Shown in pieces: positions 44,101 through 52,056 of a stretch of 64,000 bases of DNA. How positions within the stretch are numbered: the first letter of the stretch is position 1; each line of letters opens with the position of its first letter. The stretch spans positions 76,823,891-76,887,890 of the forward strand of contig CM049317.1 of the NCBI GenBank assembly GCA_026874595.1. Reading direction: 5' to 3'. The position numbers were made by a program, and so were the translations under genes. Source of the DNA: Sipunculus nudus (Eukaryota; Annelida; Sipuncula; Golfingiida; Sipunculidae). Below the pieces are notes generated by a model. It worked only from the letters and a program-made list of their open reading frames with translations. It ran no database searches and had not been told where the DNA came from.

Positions 44101-44881
44101 AAAGGTCAGCTGGTATTCAGCGATCAACCGGGCAGGCAAAAGAATTCACGACGTGTCTGTAGTGGATCAAGCTTGAATGACACGCAACTTTACAAGCATA
44201 AACGGATATGGAACCGCGAGTTTTTCATAACGACACGCATACCCATATAGTTAAAGGGATAGAAAATGTACATCAAAGAGCGGCAGACTGGCATATGCGT
44301 CAAATTGACTCATGATATAACAGTAACGCAGATTAGGAAGTGTCACTTGAATTGCGACTTGTCACAACGGGTAGGCCTTGAACTGGGCAAATTTAAAATT
44401 TGCATTTAATGTTAATAAAATGAAAATTCCGTCAGTTCAGAAATTTAGGCCATAAGAGATGGTTAAAAGTGTAAATTATTGGGGAGAGACGTTTCACAAA
44501 GCACTGGTTAAAGGTATCGCATATTATAGCTCAACTGACGTCGTTCCATGTACCGGGAAAGCTGACTGAAACGGGATAAATACGTATTACAAGTCGCACC
44601 CCGACTTTGCTAGAAAATTCTAGTTTGTAGAATTCGATTTCCTAGTACAAGTCGCGACTTCTGCAACGACTTTTACGGTATATATATATACATACATATA
44701 TATATATTATGAAATATATTGATTTTAAATTATATTTATGTATATTAAATATAGATATATTATATAAATAATGAATATTTATTAATTATATTTATATTGT
44801 ATATTTACACTTGAACATATTACATATATTATATATTTATATACAACATGTATATATATATATAATATATTTATATACAAC

Positions 44882-44954
<73 letters not shown>

Positions 44955-47900
44955 TTTATTATATATATATATATGAATATAAATAATATTGATAACCTAA
45001 TTGATATAAATGTTTCATATTATATATTATATATATAAATTAAACAACATACATATTATATATATTAAATTATTTAATTATATTTTTTACAAAATTGATA
45101 TTAATATGTTATATATTAAAAATATTATATTTATATAGATCAAACAAAATATTTATAAATAATAATTGTTAAGATTAAGTTTACATATAATATATATTAT
45201 GAAATATATTTATTATTAATTATAATACTCTTATATTATATATATTGTATATATTAATATATACATATTCATTATATTTTTACTGCATATTTACATGTTA
45301 TACATGTAATTCTATACATATATTAGTTACATATTGTATATTTCTATTTAAATATACATGTAAAAAAAATATATGTATATATATATAAAAGAAAGCTAAT
45401 TCCTGCCTCCTCCTTGTGTCTGTTTGCTAGTGCACCCAATAGTTGTTGCGGAATATTAACTGATGATTAACACATTGTTAAAGGAGAGGAGCAGAGCGAA
45501 TAAAGCATCTTTGGATGAGACAAACCCAATGGCAACAATGCTTTTGGGCTTATTAAATGGTTGGAGAAGTACTTTACAATTGGAAATTAACCATAAAACT
45601 TATGAAATAACCAAGATAAAGACAGAGCAGTAAGGGCCAGTCAGTAGTGTAACACCATACAGCAAACATGGTTGGCTGGGTCAGCAGCTCAGTGTCTTGC
45701 CTACCAGCCCTCCAGCTGTCAGCAGGCAGTGGGGGATGTGACGTCACTGTGGAAGCTCCTATAGCCCAGCATGACTGAAAGTCAGCTGAGCTAAAAATGA
45801 AGGTGCAGCAGTTCACATGTGACCTGATGATAAACCCGATTTGCTTAAAATGCAAACCAAGTTTTTTCAAACAGCTGAAAGATATAGTTCCAATAATCTG
45901 GGAATTCTGCATCTAAACATTGTGTCTAGACGTCTTGACACATTGTCTAGTCACCCCCTCCCCCCCAGAGCCAGGTCAGTTGCCATGGTGATGTCTAGAC
46001 CCCACCTGTTTGTACTAAGTGACCTCTTGACTTGGCTGTTGAAACTCAGCATGTTGTCAAATCTGTTTTTAAATACAGAGAGCCTTTTTCAATTGGCTAC
46101 AATGCTTTTTAGCTCAGCTGACTTTCAGTCATGTTGGGCTATAGCAATGGGTCTTTGTCCGTCGTCCTTCCGTCTGTCCATCCGGCCGGCCGTCCGGCCG
46201 GCCGTTAGCAGGGCACAAATCGTAACTGTAGGGGCTAGGGCCATGAACCCTATGCAGTCTTAGAGGTTCTAAAAAAATCTCCTTGCAAACCTGAAATTAG
46301 GTCACTGCAACCTATATTCTCGAAGTTATGGGGTGTGTTTGCACCCCCTAGAAATAATTCTTTTAGCCAAAATTTTCATCCCAAACCTTCCATCTTTCAC
46401 ATCCAGCTCACCTACCAACAGGGGAAGAACCATAATTATTTTGAGGTCACAAGGTCAAAGGTCAAGGTCACAGAACCCACTTCTTTGAAAAGCCTGTAGG
46501 CGCATTTTAAGCTAAACCTTTCATCCCAATTCTTTAATCTTTCACATATAGCTCACCTACTAAGTGGGAGAAGAATCCTATAGATGTTAAGGTCACAAGG
46601 TCAAAGGTCAGGGTCACAGGATCCACTTCTTTGAAAAGGTTGTGGACACATTTCAAGCTAGACCTTTCATTCCAAACCTTTCAGCACTGATATCACTTCT
46701 CTGCCAACAGGGGAAAAGACCTGTTGATTTTGAGGTCAAAGGTCAAGTTCACAGCACTCTCTTCTTGCGTGGAGTCATTTTCAGGCAAACTTCTTAATCT
46801 ATACTTTCCATCTGTCATATATGGCTTACCTACCAATAGGGGAAGAAGCCTATTGGTGTTGAGTTCAAAAGGTCAAAGGTCAAGGTCACAATATTGTTCT
46901 AAATGCTTGTGAACATATTTCAAATGAAACTGTTCAACCCAAACCTTCAGTCTTTCACATATGCCACATCTATTGCTCTCTGAATGTGATCCAAACTTCA
47001 TATTTATGGGTCTTTTTGCATGAAGAAATAACTAATTGATTTTGAGGTCAGCTAGTCAGGAGGTTAAAGGTTGCAGGTCTAAGTTATTCACTCATTGGTT
47101 GCCAAGTAATTACACCCGGCCAGATGTAAGTGGTTAGTAGTTACCCATCATTTAGAAAGAATCAAGTTGATATGTGGGCAAAAGGCCAAGGTCATAGGTC
47201 AGGGATGTTCAAAATAACTTATTTTGTAGACCCATCTCTATTTTTCTTGTTTTCTTGTATATATAACCATGGCACTCACAACTGGTACATCTCGCTGTGT
47301 GCCCATAATTGTCAGTGACACTTGTGATATATGACTCCCTTTTGTATCAGCTCATGGAGTGATAAGGATATATCATTAGTGCATAACAAAAACTGTTGCA
47401 GGAATGCTTTGGCCAGGCATTAAGACTATGAGAGTTAAGTGTTAAGGTTTAGCTACTGATTTATAAAATGAATGGAACATTTTGCAGTTTATATCATGGA
47501 ATCACAGCAATAAACTTAGTTTTCTAGATATCTGGATATTATTATACAAATCATCAGATAAACCAGCAAGTGTTTGTTCTGATAATGTGTGGGTCTTTAC
47601 CTGGATTTAGGATGGCTTTATTTGATTACAAGACTCTTAGTGATGCTTTCTGCATTTCTTTTCTTTTAGGTTTTGCAGTTTACCTACCCTGCTGACCCCA
47701 TTGAATAGCAAGCTGATAATTAAAACAAATTGGACTTGCACTTTTTACATTTGCATGTTCATAAATCTGATATGAGAGCTCTCTAACCTGATCATGCCTT
47801 TTGAATTGTTTTGGACATTCATAACTGTTATATTCTTTGGAGCAATTGCTACAAGTTTAGTGTCTTATTGGTGGATGTGTGATATCAAATGTCAGACTTG

Positions 47901-50900
47901 TCAGAAAACCATTATGTCTGCCAGGTAGCCATTTTAGAAATCCTTTTGCCGGGGCAGTTTCTGTGATTTTTTTATGATGTGGTCCCTTTTAGAGGATGTT
48001 TGTTGTTCAATTTCCGACCTGTCAGAAATCCAATATGGCCACCAGGAAGCCATCTTTAAATTCCTTTAGAACATATTATCTCAAGAACTATTAAAGTGAA
48101 TGCAGAGGGATGTATATAATGTAATCTTGCATTGGGTCAAAGATTTCTTAATAAATATGACCATCATTTATTAATGCTCAGTACAGTTGGCTTGTATTGA
48201 ATAAAAATTAATATGGAAGCACCCTTTTCACAATAATTCTTGCATGGATTTCCTTGATCTTTTGCTATATTTTGATCTTATATGTGGCCTGTGTGGTATT
48301 CTGTTTGAGACTGACAGGTATCGAGCAAGCTGTGGGATTAGTTCCTGATAGCTCAACAACCATACATTTTGCCTCAGACCATCATTCACTATGTTTTAAC
48401 CAGACATATATGATAAGAATTTATGGCAACGTAGAAAGTTTAAACAAAATTGGCATATAGGTTCTGCAACAATTATACTAAAAGTTGTGAATCGCAGCCC
48501 ATGATGTCGCAGGTCATGCTTGGCAGCTGAGCGTCATGACCCATGGGTCACTTGTTTAAAACTGTATTTACCCAATCTATTCTCATAAAACTGGCAGAAC
48601 CCTACCATAGAACAATTCTTGTAAAGTTTAAACCAATCAGCTTAACAGTTTCATCATAAATCAGTGTATAAGCTACAAGAGTTTAAAATTACATTTTCGC
48701 TTGTAAAAAACACATCAATGTAGGTGGCGCCACCAAAACCTCAAAATCAGATATGACATATGTGACAAACATTGGTGTAAAATTTGGTGATTATAGCTCT
48801 AGCCGTTTCTGAGATTTTACTTTCAGTGTGCTTTTTTGGACAGATGACTTAGTTCAATGTCCTGTATCTCGTTCAAAAATCTCCGAACTGGAACCATTCG
48901 AACAAATTTGAGAGAGATTGTTCCAGGGATCATTTCTGTGAAATATTGGACAATTTGGCTGGACAGTTTCAGAGAAGAACATTTTTAAAGGTTTTTAAGC
49001 TTTTTCTCTATAAAATCTAAATTAATGCAGATACCCAATAATAAGCTCCAGGGCACCAAGTTACACATGTGACTAATTCTTACATGTAATTTGGAGCGGC
49101 TAGCTCCGACGGTTTCTGACTAACAGCCATGGACGGCTGAAAGCCAGCCCTGCACGGCGGACGGTGGACGGCTGACACTGCGCCATCGCATAAGCTCACA
49201 GGTTCGCTAAAAACTGAAATTAATAAAAGCTAGAGACCTAAATATTCTTATATTCATTAAAGATGTTTTGTACTTTTTCCCCAAAATTTAAGCTCTCCAC
49301 TTTTAAATAACACTCTAAATTTTAAAACAATCAATGAAGCCATTTCTAAGAAATCTGATCAAAAGTAACTGTTCAAAACAATATTATTGTTGACTAAATA
49401 TGAACAATGTGCAACAGATAAAGATACCCAAGATTAACAGGCATAACTCTGATAACAATACAAGCAGCTGGAAACTAAACTTGTTAAGGTCACTGTCACT
49501 GTTGCCTACATTATGACTGACACTGTCATCTATATTATGACTGACACTGACAGTCGTCTATATAATGATTGACACTGTCATCTATATTATGACTGACGTT
49601 TATATTATGACAGACTCTGTAATCTATATTATGAGACACTGACAGTTGTCTATATAATGATTGACACTGATGTCTATATTATGACTGTCGTCTATATTAT
49701 GACTGATACTGTCATATATATTATGAGACCCTGACATTTGTCTATAAAATGATTGAAACTGATGTCTATAATATGACTGCCATCTATATTACAACTGACA
49801 ATGTTGTCTATTTTATGACTGACACTGAAACTGTCATCTATATTATGATTGACACTGACACTGTCATCTATATTATGACTGACACTGACTCTGTTGTCCA
49901 TATTATGACTGACACTGATGTCTATATTATGACTTACACTGTTGTCTATTTTATGACTGACCTGTTGTCTATTGAATGACTGATGCTGTTGTCTTTATAG
50001 TGAGAGACCTGTTGTGTATATTATGACTGACACTGACAGTAGTCTATTTTAAGTTTGACACTGACACTGCATCTTGTCTATATATGACCTGACACGGACA
50101 CTGTTGTCTATTTTTTTGTTGTCTATTTTTTGTTTGACACCGATGTCTATATTATAACTGACACTGACATTATTATAACTGACACACAAACTGTTGTCTT
50201 TATTAAGACTGACATTGACGTCTATAGTATGTCTGAAGCTGTTGTCTATTTTATGACTGACACTGTCATATATATTATGACTGGCACTGTTGTATATATT
50301 ATGACTGACACTGTCGTATATATTATGACTGACACTGTCGTATATATTATGACTGACACTGTCGTATATATTATGACTGACACTATCTTATATATTATAA
50401 ATGACAGTTATATATATTATGTTTGGTACTGTCGTATATATTTTATCTGACACTGACAGTCATCTATATAATGATTGACACTGTCATTTATATTATGACT
50501 GACTTTTATATTATGACGGACTCTGTAATCTATATTATGAGACACTGACAGTTGTCTATATTATCATTGACACTAATGTCTATATTATGACTGTTGTCTA
50601 TATTATGACTGATACTGTCATTTATATTATGAGACCCTGACATTTGTTTATAAAATGATTGAAACAGTTGTCTATATTATGACTGCCATCTATATCAGGA
50701 CTGACAATGTTGTCTATTTTATGACTGACACTGAAACTGTCATCTATATTATGACTGACACTGACACTGTCATCTATATTATGACTGACACTGACTCTGT
50801 CATCCATATTATGACCGACACTGACTCTGTTGTCTGTATTATGAGTGACACTGATGTCTTTATTATGACTTACACTGTTGTCTATTTTATGACTGACCTG

Positions 50901-52056
50901 TTGTCTATAGAATGACTGACACTGACACTGTCACTTTATGTTTGACTCTTACACTGTTGTCTATATTATGACTGACACTGACATCTACAGTGTGACTGAT
51001 GCTGCTGTCTTTATAATGAGAGACCTGTTGTATATATTATGACTGACACTGACAGTAGTCTATTTTAGGTTTGACACTGACACTGCATCTTGTCTATATA
51101 TGACCTGACACGGACACTGTTGTCTATTTTTTTGTTTGACACCGATGTCTATATTATAACTAACACTGACATTATTATAATTGACACACAAACAGTTGTC
51201 TATATTAAGACTGACATTGACATCTATAGTATGACTGAAGCTGTTGTCTATTTTATGACTGACACTGTCGTATATATTATGACTGACACTGTTGAATATA
51301 TTATGACTGACACTGTTGTATATATTATGACTGACACTGTGGTATATATTAAGACTGACACTATCGTATATATTATAAATGACAGTTATATATATTATGT
51401 TTGGTACTGTCATATATATTTTATCTGACACTGTTGTCTATATTATGACTGACACTGTTGTCTATTATAACTGACACTACTGTATATATTATTACTGACA
51501 CCGTGGTATATATTATACTTACACTGTTGTCTATATTATGACTGACACTGTAGTATATATTATGAATGACACTGTCGTACATATTATGACTGACAGTCGT
51601 ATATATGACTGACACTGTTGTCTATACTGTTGTATATTTTATGACTGACACTGTCTTATATATTATGACTGACACTGGTGGCTCTCCAGTGTTTCCAAAC
51701 AGCTCTTCTGTGACCAGCCTGAGAAATACCTATTTTTATCTCTAAAATATCATGAATGATGCCATTTGTGTTCTGATGGGGGTCAATTTCCATATATTCT
51801 TATGAAATTTAACATTATTTTGCCATAAGAAACAACAGCAGTGAACTTGGGCCATGTGATCTCACCCTATGGAATACCCTACCATCACAACCCTAGCCAA
51901 AACCCTAACAACAGAGTCTTATCCAAAATTGACCCAACTCTTTTACAGCAGGGTTTATGAGTGCCTTAACAGGACTTACCCTGGTTCAGGTAGGTCAAGG
52001 TCTCCTCATTAATTTTCTGGGCAGGTGAGGTGGCTGCTCCCAAAACGCACTGAAAG
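8049..52056 (-). CDS. TFCP2: CP2-family transcription factor gene (TFCP2/UBP1/LSF type), 12 spliced exons, N-terminus missing
   Basis: Twelve minus-strand exons with GT/AG borders join in frame at all eleven junctions and give 420 residues followed by TGA. Residue 1 here is the Cys coded from 52049. Residues about 1-200 are the CP2 DNA-binding domain, with the family hallmark [20 protein letters not shown] at 119-138. Residues about 265-322 are a SAM-like domain, and 324-418 the C-terminal dimerisation domain. Known vertebrate relatives (TFCP2, UBP1, TFCP2L1) are nuclear proteins that bind DNA as dimers or tetramers and control transcription; this role is inferred by homology. The glutamine-rich insert of human TFCP2 is absent: the chain runs [14 protein letters not shown]. 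An invertebrate is expected to have one gene for the three vertebrate paralogues, so the symbol denotes the family. The upstream N-terminal segment was not found securely. Confidence 0.95.
8577..16168 (-). repeat. 73-bp minisatellite of about 100 copies made of exon end + 5' splice site
   Basis: The period is 73 bp (copies start at 8581, 8654, 8727 and so on), with occasional longer units carrying an extra segment. Read on the gene strand each unit equals the last 48 coding bases of exon k (ATATACCTTAAAGGACCGTC onward), its donor GTGAGAAGGT, and about 25 intronic bases ending TTACACAT. The last copy at 16121-16168 is the functional exon end. Most copies keep GGTGAG at the junction; variants with GGTTAG or with the GT lost (CGATTTGAG) recur in a fixed context. 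Larger blocks are themselves duplicated. Confidence 0.98.
16121..16313 (-). CDS. TFCP2: CP2 gene exon k: dimerisation domain; 3' end shared with the 73-bp array
   Basis: The exon is 193 nt, with acceptor TTTCTATTTCAG and donor GTGAGA. It codes [40 protein letters not shown] and [20 protein letters not shown] then VSNE. Vertebrate TFCP2L1 reads GPTGIHVVVSNE at the same place. The last 48 nt (16121-16168, 16 codons) plus the donor and following intron bases are the unit of the array that fills the next intron. Reading on through the donor stays open for about 29 codons, so the exon edge is fixed by homology and by phase with the last exon, not by a stop. Confidence 0.96.
16314..16895. other. 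intron j-k, part outside the array
   Basis: Non-repetitive AT-rich intron sequence, with the acceptor of exon k at its low-coordinate end. Nothing else recognised. Confidence 0.5.
16896..18452. repeat. 26-bp minisatellite, about 60 copies, abutting the donor of exon j
   Basis: The unit is close to GTACACACTACACAGATTTA followed by TCTGGG on the plus strand, with 23-27 bp variants. The final copy runs straight into the splice donor of exon j at 18454. All three plus-strand frames stay open over long stretches because the unit has no stop codon, which produces artefactual frames of up to 381 codons. Confidence 0.98.
18455..18545 (-). CDS. TFCP2: CP2 gene exon j: second half of SAM-like domain
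   Basis: The exon is 91 nt, with acceptor GTCCTGCAG and donor GTGTGT. It codes [20 protein letters not shown] then IRLNNALQS plus two bases of Arg. It matches [24 protein letters not shown] of vertebrate TFCP2 closely. The donor GTGTGTAG is weak by the usual consensus and is also the first copy of a 26-bp tandem array, so the intron starts directly with repeats. Confidence 0.97.
18769..21790 (+). mobile_element. non-autonomous dispersed element, family B (about 3 kb)
   Basis: Begins ACAAGGCCTACAGGCCTAAT then GCGAACCTGTGC, and ends CACAGGTTCGCTAAAAA. GCGAACCTGTG near the start and CACAGGTTCGC near the end form an inverted pair. Internally it holds copies of a module of about 280 bp with GTGGCGCCACC and TGCAAAATTTTGGC. 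A second hairpin end (GTATCCGC...GGTGGATAC) lies at 19495-19528, suggesting a composite. No transposase frame. It sits in the intron between exons i and j. Confidence 0.75.
22236..22338 (-). CDS. TFCP2: CP2 gene exon i: first half of SAM-like domain
   Basis: The exon is 103 nt, with acceptor TTTTGTAG and donor GTAAGA. It codes [20 protein letters not shown] then [14 protein letters not shown] plus one base of Gly. The segment [11 protein letters not shown]...FSG matches AQQWLHRNRF...FSGADLL of TFCP2, the first helices of the SAM-like domain that mediates self-association in this family. Residues 259-293. Confidence 0.96.
22339..23753. other. intron h-i, nothing recognised
   Basis: Unique intronic sequence. 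No repeat array, element terminus or coding segment seen. Confidence 0.5.
23754..23814 (-). CDS. TFCP2: CP2 gene exon h: Ser-rich linker
   Basis: The exon is 61 nt, with acceptor GTAATTTCAG and donor GTGAGA. It completes a Ser codon and then codes [20 protein letters not shown], ending in phase 0. It is a Ser/Pro/Asp-rich linker segment with no conserved motif. The evidence is the splice sites and the fit of both phases between exon g and the SAM-like exon. Confidence 0.88.
23815..25283. other. intron g-h, nothing recognised
   Basis: AT-rich unique sequence. No recognisable coding or mobile features. Confidence 0.5.
25284..25390 (-). CDS. TFCP2: CP2 gene exon g: Pro/Ser/Thr-rich linker
   Basis: The exon is 107 nt, with acceptor ATATTGTCAG and donor GTCAGT. 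It codes [20 protein letters not shown] then [15 protein letters not shown] plus two bases of Ser. CP2 proteins have a poorly conserved Pro/Ser-rich linker between the DNA-binding and SAM-like domains, and this fits that place. The usual CSPWP motif of vertebrates is not present. The assignment rests on good splice sites, an open frame and exact phase continuity with both neighbours. Confidence 0.9.
25881..25922 (-). CDS. TFCP2: CP2 gene exon f: EKYQPSY
   Basis: A small 42-nt exon coding [14 protein letters not shown], with acceptor TTTGTTTCAG and donor GTATGT. Vertebrate CP2 proteins have EKYQPSYETTILTE in the same place. It is in phase 0 on both sides, residues 189-202, at the C-terminal edge of the DNA-binding region. 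It is too short to be found without the homology and the splice phases. Confidence 0.96.
25923..26778. other. intron e-f, nothing recognised apart from one diverged pair
   Basis: Contains two related segments near 26410-26530 and 26570-26690 (TTTGACCTTGAAGATGAAGG and TTTTACCTTGATGATGAATG), which look like an old internal duplication. Otherwise unremarkable. Confidence 0.5.
26779..26847 (-). CDS. TFCP2: CP2 gene exon e: basic linker [12 protein letters not shown]
   Basis: The exon is 69 nt (23 codons) with acceptor ATTTAACCAG and donor GTAACC. It codes [20 protein letters not shown] then AEK. The basic segment [18 protein letters not shown] directly follows the VFK motif in vertebrate TFCP2 and UBP1, so its position and content both match. 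It begins and ends in phase 0, giving residues 166-188. Confidence 0.97.
27057..29687 (+). mobile_element. non-autonomous dispersed element, family A, full length
   Basis: Starts ACAAGGGACCTATGGGTCAC then GACGCTCAGCTG, and ends TATAGCTCAGATGACTTATA then GTCAGCTGAGCTAAAAA. The last part forms a stem, and CTCAGCTG / CAGCTGAG is an inverted pair near both ends. A GGAC-repeat tract lies just inside the 3' end (29595-29640). Two copies of an internal module (28380-28870 and 29040-29560) contain ACGTGCCATGGTCA. No coding capacity. It ends about 80 bp from the donor of exon d. Confidence 0.8.
29769..30019 (-). CDS. TFCP2: CP2 gene exon d: core of the DNA-binding domain
   Basis: This is the largest exon, 251 nt and residues 83-165. 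It begins with [20 protein letters not shown] and contains [16 protein letters not shown], then [20 protein letters not shown], the most diagnostic CP2/Grainyhead-superfamily block, and ends [13 protein letters not shown]. The acceptor is CTAACCCTGTTTTTCTCCAG, which has a strong pyrimidine tract and a CTAAC branch-point candidate; the donor is GTCAGA. The acceptor itself is the start of a 42-bp tandem array that fills the adjoining intron side. Confidence 0.98.
30020..30485 (-). repeat. 42-bp minisatellite carrying a complete 3' splice site in each unit
   Basis: Ten full units plus a partial one. On the gene strand each unit reads TTTCTAACCCTGTTTTCTCC, then AGGATATAACCACTACCTGACA. It therefore contains a CTAAC branch-point candidate, a pyrimidine tract and CAG. 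The copy next to exon d (30020-30040) is the functional acceptor, with one extra T in the tract. The 14-codon plus-strand repeat seen here is antisense to this and is not a protein. Confidence 0.97.
30486..31285. other. intron c-d, part between the two arrays
   Basis: Unique sequence without recognised features, apart from short GTACTTAGTTGTGTG duplications near 31090-31125. Confidence 0.5.
31286..31376. repeat. two copies of a 40-bp direct repeat
   Basis: CAGTAAACAGTCAGAGTGGA followed by TTACATTT occurs twice, 40 bp apart, directly before the 26-bp array. Its end (ACAAGGATCA) is shared with the start of that array's unit. Confidence 0.85.
31358..32015. repeat. 26-bp minisatellite, about 25 copies, 45 bp from the donor of exon c
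   Basis: The unit is AAGGATCAGCATGATTATCC followed by TACAAC. Two units lack the CAACAA step and are shorter. Copies are almost identical. The array ends about 45 bp inside the intron that follows exon c; the spacer between still contains ATAATCATG, a piece of the unit. Confidence 0.98.
32061..32166 (-). CDS. TFCP2: CP2 gene exon c: VVFHERRLQ block
   Basis: The exon is 106 nt, with acceptor GTATCCAG and donor GTAGGT. It codes [20 protein letters not shown], then [15 protein letters not shown] plus one base of Asp. Vertebrate CP2 proteins have VVFHDRRLQYTEHQQLEGW followed by RPGDRILDID here. It covers residues 47-82 of the visible protein, inside the DNA-binding domain. A 26-bp minisatellite begins about 45 bp into the intron that follows this donor. 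Confidence 0.97.
32167..33781. other. intron b-c, nothing recognised
   Basis: Unique AT-rich intronic sequence. No arrays or element termini seen. Confidence 0.5.
33782..33849 (-). CDS. TFCP2: CP2 gene exon b: QSYEVKL block
   Basis: The exon is 68 nt, with acceptor TTTTTATCAG and donor GTGAGA. It completes the Gly codon left open by exon a and codes [20 protein letters not shown] then FK. CP2 proteins carry NQGQSYEI at this point, and the KLKK stretch is closer to insect-type CP2 than to the vertebrate form. It ends in phase 0. It lies in the DNA-binding domain, residues 25-46. Confidence 0.96.
33850..36807. other. low-coordinate part of the 18-kb intron a-b, unique
   Basis: No supported features. 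Open frames at 35329-35548 and 36404-36626 overlap in several frames and lack any recognised domain. Confidence 0.45.
36808..37987 (+). mobile_element. family B element, 5' part, with about 285-bp internal modules
   Basis: Starts ACAAGGCCTACAGGCCTTAT then GCGAACCTGTGC, as at 18769. It carries three successive modules (about 37090, 37380 and 37660) with AGCTTGGATGTCTGCAG and GTGGCGCCACC. It stops where a family A element begins (37988) without its own 3' terminus. Confidence 0.75.
37988..40399 (+). mobile_element. family A 2.4-kb element, left arm of an inverted pair, 3' end displaced
   Basis: Starts ACAAGTGACCCATGGGTCAT then GACGCTCAGCTG. It matches 46106-48555 on the opposite strand over its whole length, including the TTGACCTTTGACC-rich centre and the GGCCGGCC / GGAC tract at 40331-40378. 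It breaks off at CTATAG (40394-40399); the missing 3' hairpin is found at 45759-45797, beyond a 5.36-kb insertion. Confidence 0.85.
40821..41815. repeat. dispersed cluster of TAACGGTGTCGAG-type motifs in both orientations
   Basis: Related 12-14-bp motifs occur at 40821 (CTCGACACCGTTAC), 41181, 41201, 41221, 41395, 41415, 41441, 41457, 41613 and 41806. Spacing is irregular and orientation mixed, with non-repetitive sequence between, so it is not a tandem array. The core TAACGG fits the known Myb recognition element (YAACKG); no function is shown. Confidence 0.8.
42681..44679. mobile_element. 2-kb non-autonomous DNA transposon with perfect 26-bp terminal inverted repeats
   Basis: The left terminus starts ACCGTAAAAGTCGTTGCAGA and continues AGTCGC; the right terminus (44654-44679) is its exact reverse complement. 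Both ends are bordered by TA within TATA-rich sequence, so a TA target duplication is likely. Subterminal ACAAGTCGCACC motifs recur at 42714, 42793 (variant) and 44592. The TIR style (ACCGTA...AAGTCGCACC) recalls Tc1/mariner-pogo type elements. No transposase frame is present; the best open frames are 98 codons (42863) and 69 codons (43829), unrecognised. Confidence 0.85.
44680..45390. repeat. AT-only region with a (TA)n microsatellite at about 44884-44946
   Basis: Almost entirely A and T, with TATATA runs interrupted by ACATG and a core of about 30 TA dinucleotides. Low complexity; any open frame here is meaningless. Confidence 0.95.
45759..45797 (+). mobile_element. displaced 3' terminus of the family A element that starts at 37988
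   Basis: CTATAGCCCAGCATGACTGA then AAGTCAGCTGAGCTAAAAA. This is the 3' hairpin missing from the copy that breaks off at 40399. The stem pairs GACTTTCAGTC-type sequence around the axis. Confidence 0.8.
46106..48555 (-). mobile_element. family A 2.4-kb element, right arm of the inverted pair, intact
   Basis: On the minus strand it runs from ACAAGTGACCCATGGGTCAT at 48555 to GTCAGCTGAGCTAAAAA near 46106, with the GGCCGGCC / GGAC tract at 46160-46205. It is the reverse-oriented partner of 37988-40399 plus 45759-45797. The 3' ends of the two copies face each other about 310 bp apart. Confidence 0.85.
48556..49213 (+). mobile_element. family B element, 3' part
   Basis: Matches 21290-21790: TAGGTGGCGCCACCAAAACC, AACTGGAACCATTCG, and the terminus CGCATAAGCTCACAGGTTCG followed by CTAAAAA. 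The 5' part is missing. Confidence 0.7.
49490..51680. repeat. 24-bp degenerate minisatellite, itself duplicated
   Basis: The unit is close to GTATATATTATGACTGACAC then TGTC, with many length variants. A segment of about 0.9 kb is repeated: features at 49749 recur at 50655 (offset 906 bp), including the TGACCTGACACGGACACTGT landmark. It lies in the 18-kb intron between exons a and b. Confidence 0.95.
51980..52056 (-). CDS. TFCP2: CP2 gene exon a: start of DNA-binding domain
   Basis: Codes [20 protein letters not shown] then LNQ plus one base. This matches the well-conserved block of CP2 proteins around AATSP and ETLTYLNQG. The donor is GTAAGT, ending the exon at 51980. There are two possible acceptors, because TTTCAG occurs twice in a row: after the first the exon starts at 52056 and would add Phe-Gln in phase 2, as in the vertebrate sequence PFQYVL; after the second it starts at 52049 in phase 0. 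The upstream exon is unproven, so the used acceptor cannot be decided. The following intron is about 18 kb and carries most of the mobile-element load. Confidence 0.95.

Larger units (their letters stand above)
40400..45758. mobile_element. 5.36-kb insertion with short inverted termini and 6-bp target duplication CTATAG
   Basis: The left end is GAGCATCCAC and the right end GTGGAAGCTC, inverted with 9 of 10 matches; the match extends weakly inward. CTATAG flanks both sides, and the flanks join to an uninterrupted family A 3' end identical in layout to the copy at 46106. No transposase was recognised: the longest frame is about 98 codons, at 40423-40719. It contains a cluster of TAACGGTG motifs, a separate 2-kb inverted-repeat element and an AT-rich region. 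The superfamily is unknown. Confidence 0.7.

Noticed and set aside
44811-45038. 75-codon frame of Ile and Tyr
   Set aside because: Translation of the (TA)n tract and AT-only sequence.
49692-51615. Several frames rich in YIMTDTVV or SVSHNIDD repeats
   Set aside because: Products of the 24-bp TATTATGACTGACACTG minisatellite, present on both strands at once.
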